From assembly GCA_024235015.1 (NCBI GenBank), contig JACKNG010000008.1, forward strand, positions 186,001 through 250,000: DNA of 64,000 nucleotides, read 5' to 3'. This stretch comes from Gammaproteobacteria bacterium (GTDB lineage Bacteria; Pseudomonadota; Gammaproteobacteria; Ga0077536). Numbering within the stretch: position 1 is the first letter of the stretch; the number at the start of each line of letters is the position of its first letter. Below the pieces are notes generated by a model that had not been told where the DNA came from, searched no databases, and saw nothing but the letters and a program-made list of their open reading frames with translations. Positions 61,200 through 64,000 of the stretch are shown here, in pieces. The translations under genes and the position numbers were made by a program.

Positions 61200-61700
61200 C
61201 TAGTCGCTGGTCCCGGCTGCGCCTACCGCGTCACCGCCCGCGGCCCAGGTCACGAACACCGCCCGCGGGGTCGGGTCGAGCAGCACCACGCGCGGCGCGG
61301 CGTCGAGCTTGGCCGGATCACCACCCAGCGCTCGCAGCCACAGCCCGGCCTGCGACTGCACGACCTCGATCGCGGCGCCGGGCGCATCCACGGCCCGCAC
61401 CAGGAACGGCCGCATCGCGGCCGGAATGCGCACCTCCTGGCCGGCGTAGTAGCTCGCCATGCCCGGGCTGATCTGGATGTAGGGCTCGGCGGCCAGTTCT
61501 GCGAGCGCCTCGGCGCGCGCAGCTGCCGCGACCGGGTGTACCAGCCAGGCCGGCAGCACCTCGGCCTTGGGATCCGGCGGCGGCGGCGCGGTCAGCCAGG
61601 GCTGGGAGGGCGGCACTTCCGGCGCCTCGCCGCTACAGGCTGCCAGCACCACGAGCATCAGCACGGCGCCGGCACGGCCCCAGGCATTCCACTTCATCAT
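61200..61700 (-). CDS. Lipoprotein of unknown function
   Basis: A 166-residue protein with a lipoprotein signal peptide: GAVLMLVVLAACSG, lipobox L-A-A-C at residues 19-22. The mature part has a Pro/Ala linker and a short conserved-looking region (ISPGMASYYAGQEVRIPAAM, AIEVVQSQAGLWLRALGG, PRVVLLDPTPRAVFVTW). No family recognised. GGAGGGG close to ATG 61700 supports the start (ATG 61697 directly follows). It is divergent from the acyl-CoA synthetase gene. Confidence 0.75.
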   Translation of the reverse strand: MMKWNAWGRAGAVLMLVVLAACSGEAPEVPPSQPWLTAPPPPDPKAEVLPAWLVHPVAAAARAEALAELAAEPYIQISPGMASYYAGQEVRIPAAMRPFLVRAVDAPGAAIEVVQSQAGLWLRALGGDPAKLDAAPRVVLLDPTPRAVFVTWAAGGDAVGAAGTSD

Positions 61701-61836
61701 CGCCCCTCCCTTGCCGACGCCATGCCGGCACGATGCAGTCTACGTGTCCCGGCACCGTCCTGCTGGTTCAGTCCGCGTGCACCCGGGTTACACTCGCGGC
61801 TCGCGCGCCGCGCGCCGCAATCCTGAGGGGAATACC

Positions 61837-63399
61837 GTGTTCGATCTCGAGCAAATCCGCACCGTTGCCGACATTCCACGCCTGCATGCGCGCGAGCGTC
61901 CACAGGCCCTGGCCCAGATCTTCGACGATCGCGAGACCACCTACGCCGAGTTCGACCGCCACACCAACCGGGTCGCCAATGCGCTGCGCGCGGCCGGCGT
62001 CACCGCGCAGGCCCGCGTCGGCTTCCTCGGCAAGAACTCCGACTACTACTTCGAATTGCTGTTCGGCGCCTGCAAGGCGAACACGGTGGTGGTAGGGGTC
62101 AACTGGCGGCTGGCGCCGCCCGAGATCGAGTACATCCTGAACGATGCCCGTTGCGAGATGCTGTTCGTCGGCGCCGAGTACTACGAGGTCGCCGAGGCCT
62201 TGCGCGAACGCTGCCCGACCCTCAAGGGCATCGTCGCGATGGACGCGCCGCATCTCGACTGGCCGGTGTTCCCCGCCTGGCGCGACGCCGCCGCCGACAC
62301 CGACCCGCAGATCGACATCGGCCCCGACGACGACGTCATCCAGCTCTACACCAGCGGCACCACCGGCCATCCCAAGGGCGTGCAGCTCAGCAACGCCAAT
62401 TTCCATGCCCTGTTCGGCGTCGCCGAGAAGGCCCAGTGGGGCCTGTTCGACGCCGGCGGCATGACCCTGACCTGCATGCCGGTGTTCCACATCGCCGGCG
62501 CCAACATGGGCGTGTTCACGCTCGGGCAGGGTGCGACCAACCTCGTGATGAAGGAGGTCAATCCCGATCTGGTGCTCGACTTCATCCCGCGGTACGGGGT
62601 CAACTACGCCCTGTTCGTGCCCGCCGTGATCCTGTTCCTGACCCAGCACCCGCGCGTAGGCGAGTGCGATTTCACCTCGTTGAAGAAGCTTTTCTACGGC
62701 GCCTCGCCGATCAACGAGGACCTGCTGGCCAGCGCCCAGCGCATCTTCGGCTGCGAGTTCTTCGGCCTCTACGGTCTGACCGAGACCTCCGGCGCCGGCA
62801 CCTGCCTCAATCCCGAGGGCCATGCCGCGGGCAAGCTGCGCTCCTGCGGCAAGCCCTACCCGGGCATCGACATCGAGGTCCGCGACGGCGACGGCAAGGT
62901 GGCACCGACCGGCACCGTGGGTGAGATCGTGATCCGTCACGACATCATCATGAAGGGTTACTGGAACCGCCCCGACGCCACCGCCGAGGCCATCCGCGAG
63001 GGCTGGTTCCATACCGGTGACGCCGGATACTTCGACGAGGAAGGTTATCTCTACATCCACGATCGCGTGAAGGACATGATCGTCAGCGGGGGCGAGAACG
63101 TCTACCCGGCCGAGGTCGAGAATGCCCTGTTCGGTCACGACGAGGTCGCCGACGTCGCCGTCATCGGCGTGCCCGACGAGCGCTGGGGCGAGGCGGTGAA
63201 GGCGGTCGTGGTGCGCGCGCCGGACAGCGCGCTCGACGCCGCCGCCCTGATCGCCTTCGCACGCACCCGCATCGCGGGTTACAAGGTGCCGAAGTCGGTC
63301 GATTTCGTCGACGCGCTGCCGCGCAATCCCTCCGGCAAGATCCTGCGCCGCGAGCTGCGTGATCCCTACTGGCAAGGCCGCACGCGCAACGTCAATTGA
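61837..63399 (+). CDS. Acyl-CoA synthetase (AMP-forming)
   Basis: A 520-residue ANL-family ligase. AMP-binding signature YTSGTTGHPKGVQLSN, FFGLYGLTETSGAG, GWFHTGDAGYFDEEGYLYI, and KDMIVSGGENVYPAEVENAL with the C-terminal lysine in PRNPSGKILRREL. It activates a carboxylic acid with ATP and CoA. The acid is unknown; the sequence style fits FadD3/FadD13-like or medium-chain/aromatic acid members. GTG 61837 with GAGGGGA six bases upstream is the start. The thiolase and isomerase-like gene elsewhere in the window could belong to the same catabolic theme. Confidence 0.88.
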   Translation: MFDLEQIRTVADIPRLHARERPQALAQIFDDRETTYAEFDRHTNRVANALRAAGVTAQARVGFLGKNSDYYFELLFGACKANTVVVGVNWRLAPPEIEYILNDARCEMLFVGAEYYEVAEALRERCPTLKGIVAMDAPHLDWPVFPAWRDAAADTDPQIDIGPDDDVIQLYTSGTTGHPKGVQLSNANFHALFGVAEKAQWGLFDAGGMTLTCMPVFHIAGANMGVFTLGQGATNLVMKEVNPDLVLDFIPRYGVNYALFVPAVILFLTQHPRVGECDFTSLKKLFYGASPINEDLLASAQRIFGCEFFGLYGLTETSGAGTCLNPEGHAAGKLRSCGKPYPGIDIEVRDGDGKVAPTGTVGEIVIRHDIIMKGYWNRPDATAEAIREGWFHTGDAGYFDEEGYLYIHDRVKDMIVSGGENVYPAEVENALFGHDEVADVAVIGVPDERWGEAVKAVVVRAPDSALDAAALIAFARTRIAGYKVPKSVDFVDALPRNPSGKILRRELRDPYWQGRTRNVN

Positions 63400-63406
63400 G
63401 TGCCGG

Positions 63407-63434
63407 GCCCGCGGCGCGAACCTGCGCCGCGGGC
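63407..63434. terminator. GC-rich hairpin between convergent genes
   Basis: GCCCGCGGCGC / 6-base loop / GCGCCGCGGGC, an 11-bp stem. It lies 8 bases past the synthetase stop and 9 bases from the stop at 63443, so it may serve both. No T-run is present. Confidence 0.55.
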
Positions 63435-63442
63435 CGGGCAGA

Positions 63443-63763
63443 TCAACCGAGCGAGGCGAGCCGCGTGCGCGGCGCCGTCTTCCATTCGCGCCGCAACAGG
63501 TAGCACAGGGGCCCGAACGAGCCGGCGAGGACGGTGAGCACGATGTACGGCCATGAGTTGAGACCGCGCGCACGGGCGTCGGCGCGCATCCACAGCATGG
63601 CCAGCACGCAGGCGATGACGAGGTCGGCCAGGATCTGTGCCGTGCCCCAGTTGGCGAGGCCGGCGCGGAAGATGCCGAGGTAACCGACCTCGGCGATGGC
63701 CAGCGCGCTGAGCACGCTGAAATCGACGAGGACGAGGGCGAGCAATACGGTTTTCCAGTTCAC
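63443..63763 (-). CDS. DUF2834-like small membrane protein
   Basis: A 106-residue protein with three membrane helices: WKTVLLALVLVDFSVLSALAI, AQILADLVIACVLAMLWM, and WPYIVLTVLAGSFGPLCYLL. It fits the DUF2834 family of unknown function. GTG 63763 has AGGAG eight bases upstream; an earlier start at 63847 is unlikely. Ends with a basic tail. Confidence 0.7.
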   Translation of the reverse strand: MNWKTVLLALVLVDFSVLSALAIAEVGYLGIFRAGLANWGTAQILADLVIACVLAMLWMRADARARGLNSWPYIVLTVLAGSFGPLCYLLRREWKTAPRTRLASLG

Positions 63764-63898
63764 GGGATGACTCCTGCTTGGTGGTGACCGGCACGACTCT
63801 CCGCGCGGCCCCGCGGCGGCGCAATTACCCGCCAGGTAATTGGCCAACGGTCGCGCCTCGCTAGACTGCAGGCCGGTCGCATCGAGGACACCTTCGCC

Positions 63899-64000
63899 AT
63901 GGCAGAACCCACCCGAGCCTCGCCGCCGTCATTCGGCCACCTGCTGCGCGCATGGCGCGGCACCCGCCGCCGGAGCCAGCTCGAACTGGCGCTCGATGCC
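63899..64000 (+). CDS. N-terminus of an XRE-type helix-turn-helix regulator, 3' end beyond window
   Basis: ATG 63899 opens a frame that stays open for 34 codons to the window end. The residues SFGHLLRAWRGTRRRSQLEL followed by ALDA are the first helices of an XRE HTH, the pattern seen in MmyB-like regulators. It is divergent from the DUF2834 gene with a 135-base gap. Confidence 0.6.
   Translation, partial: MAEPTRASPPSFGHLLRAWRGTRRRSQLELALDA

Overview
The window is GC-rich bacterial chromosome with tightly packed, often translationally coupled operons. A Gammaproteobacterium is the best guess. Reasons: the Cys-type NsrR with a matching operator upstream of a quinol nitric oxide reductase, the CreBCD and CusCBA gene orders, a DUF1631 protein, glnK-amtB, two PEP-CTERM proteins, and a tRNA-Ala with encoded CCA. 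The genus cannot be named from sequence alone. The mix suggests a free-living aerobe or facultative anaerobe that uses organosulfur, aromatic or fatty acids.

Layout: 1-2353 (minus) exported protein fragment, NMN adenylyltransferase/Nudix fusion, HisN-type phosphatase. 2605-8537 (plus) MMPL/RND exporter, then methanethiol oxidase followed by a single gene fusing SCO1/SenC to MauG. 8636-11445 PEP-CTERM protein, type II NADH dehydrogenase with an Rrf2 regulator and a perfect palindromic operator. 11506-16795 (minus) five overlapping genes for two 2-oxoacid:ferredoxin oxidoreductases, with a delta-type ferredoxin domain fused to IorB. 16979-19260 (plus) Tat-exported small subunit plus GMC dehydrogenase. 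19476-24001 (minus) NO-detoxification operon norZ-nsrR-(membrane protein)-nnrS with an NsrR site. 24101-27729 (minus) creBCD. 27841-30397 hydrolase, thiolase, muconolactone-isomerase-like protein. 30515-34057 (minus) a DUF1631 protein containing a PP2C phosphatase whose two halves are in reversed order. 34384-40407 HDOD protein, amtB/glnK, TPR/glycosyltransferase-like protein, FkbM methyltransferase, PEP-CTERM protein. 40536-46759 (minus) cusCBA with an upstream Cys/His-rich protein.

46906-51913 is a 5-kb island of clearly lower GC, inserted at the 3' end of tRNA-Ala(CGC). It has 19-bp direct repeats and clusters of TTGCCCC arm-type repeats, but no recognisable integrase. Its cargo is a GHKL ATPase overlapping a STAS-like/winged-helix protein, a NYN-LOTUS nuclease-like protein, a DUF4238 protein, a small secreted protein and an unknown ORF. 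This is a candidate defence island.

51976-64000 returns to host-like sequence: SnoaL-like protein, unknown protein, a pair of luciferase-like monooxygenases, AraC regulator, 2-TM ion channel, Nudix hydrolase, DUF4399 protein, a REP-like inverted repeat that supplies the end of a hydrolase gene, class III aminotransferase, lipoprotein, acyl-CoA synthetase, DUF2834 protein and the start of an HTH regulator.

The most unusual items are the permuted PP2C inside the DUF1631 protein and the integrase-less tRNA-Ala island with its ATPase/STAS pair.
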